Part shown: piece after piece, positions 6,384 to 6,436 of the stretch | Layout of the letters: every line of letters starts with the position of its first letter | Position numbering within the stretch: position 1 is the first letter of the stretch | From: Lachnoclostridium sp. UBA7122 | GTDB taxonomy: Bacteria; Bacillota; Clostridia; Lachnospirales; Lachnospiraceae | Assembly (NCBI GenBank): GCA_002493085.1 | Contig: DKXQ01000108.1 | Location: 907 to 7,342, forward strand | Reading direction: 5' to 3' | Length of the DNA: 6,436 bases | Translations under genes and position numbers: made by a program | The notes under the pieces: model-generated | Told to the model about the DNA's origin: nothing | The model's database searches: none | Seen by the model: only the letters and a program-made list of their open reading frames with translations

Positions 6384-6436
6384 ACAAGTGAAAGTCCCGT
6401 CTATTTTTACATCAATCGAGTAGGGGAGATTTTCTC
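6384..6436 (+). other. Unassigned 3' flank of the phosphonate operon
   Basis: These last 53 bases contain no start codon with a ribosome binding site and no clear G/C-rich hairpin followed by T residues. A tiny GAGA/TCTC inverted repeat (6426-6436) sits exactly at the edge. The sequence (AAGTGAAAGTCCCGTC, then TCGAGTAGGGGAG) is less A/T-rich in places than other gaps here and could be the beginning of a structured RNA, repeat or mobile-element end, but I cannot identify it. Confidence 0.3.

Noticed and set aside
1..6436. CRISPR array, tRNA or rRNA genes
   Set aside because: No regularly spaced direct repeats, and no tRNA cloverleaf or rRNA-like conserved stretches were seen on reading the sequence.

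Overview
The window looks like a surface-polysaccharide or cell-envelope modification locus of a low-GC Firmicute. Clostridia are likely and a Lachnospiraceae-type gut or oral bacterium is plausible, judging from A/T-rich codon use, strong AGGAGG-type ribosome binding sites and protein style. No 16S rRNA or other taxonomic marker is present, so this placement is an inference. All genes lie on the + strand.

Left part (1 to about 1800, strikingly A/T-rich): the 3' part of a LicD-family phosphotransferase gene runs in from the left edge. It is followed by a small ORF for a single-pass membrane peptide. Then comes a decayed opine (octopine/nopaline-type) dehydrogenase, still recognisable at both ends but with in-frame stops, a missing middle and a frameshift near 1495-1502.

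Right part (1840 to 6383, less A/T-rich and tightly packed): four intact genes form an apparent operon for making and activating 2-aminoethylphosphonate (AEP). In order they encode (1) a winged-helix + LicC-like nucleotidyltransferase, best read as PntC-type CTP:AEP cytidylyltransferase, (2) AEP:pyruvate transaminase, (3) phosphoenolpyruvate (PEP) mutase with an N-terminal cytidylyltransferase-like domain, and (4) thiamine-diphosphate-dependent phosphonopyruvate decarboxylase. The chemistry runs PEP -> phosphonopyruvate -> phosphonoacetaldehyde -> AEP -> CMP-AEP. A LicD-type transferase, such as the one at the left edge, is a plausible enzyme to move the AEP group onto a glycan or teichoic acid.

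Points of most interest: the apparently complete AEP pathway with a nucleotidyl-activation step; the cytidylyltransferase and transaminase as separate neighbours in the order in which they are fused in Treponema denticola; the winged-helix domain fused to the cytidylyltransferase; and a PEP mutase whose extra domain keeps HxGH but seems to have lost the downstream ISST-type motif. The last 53 bases hold no recognisable gene.
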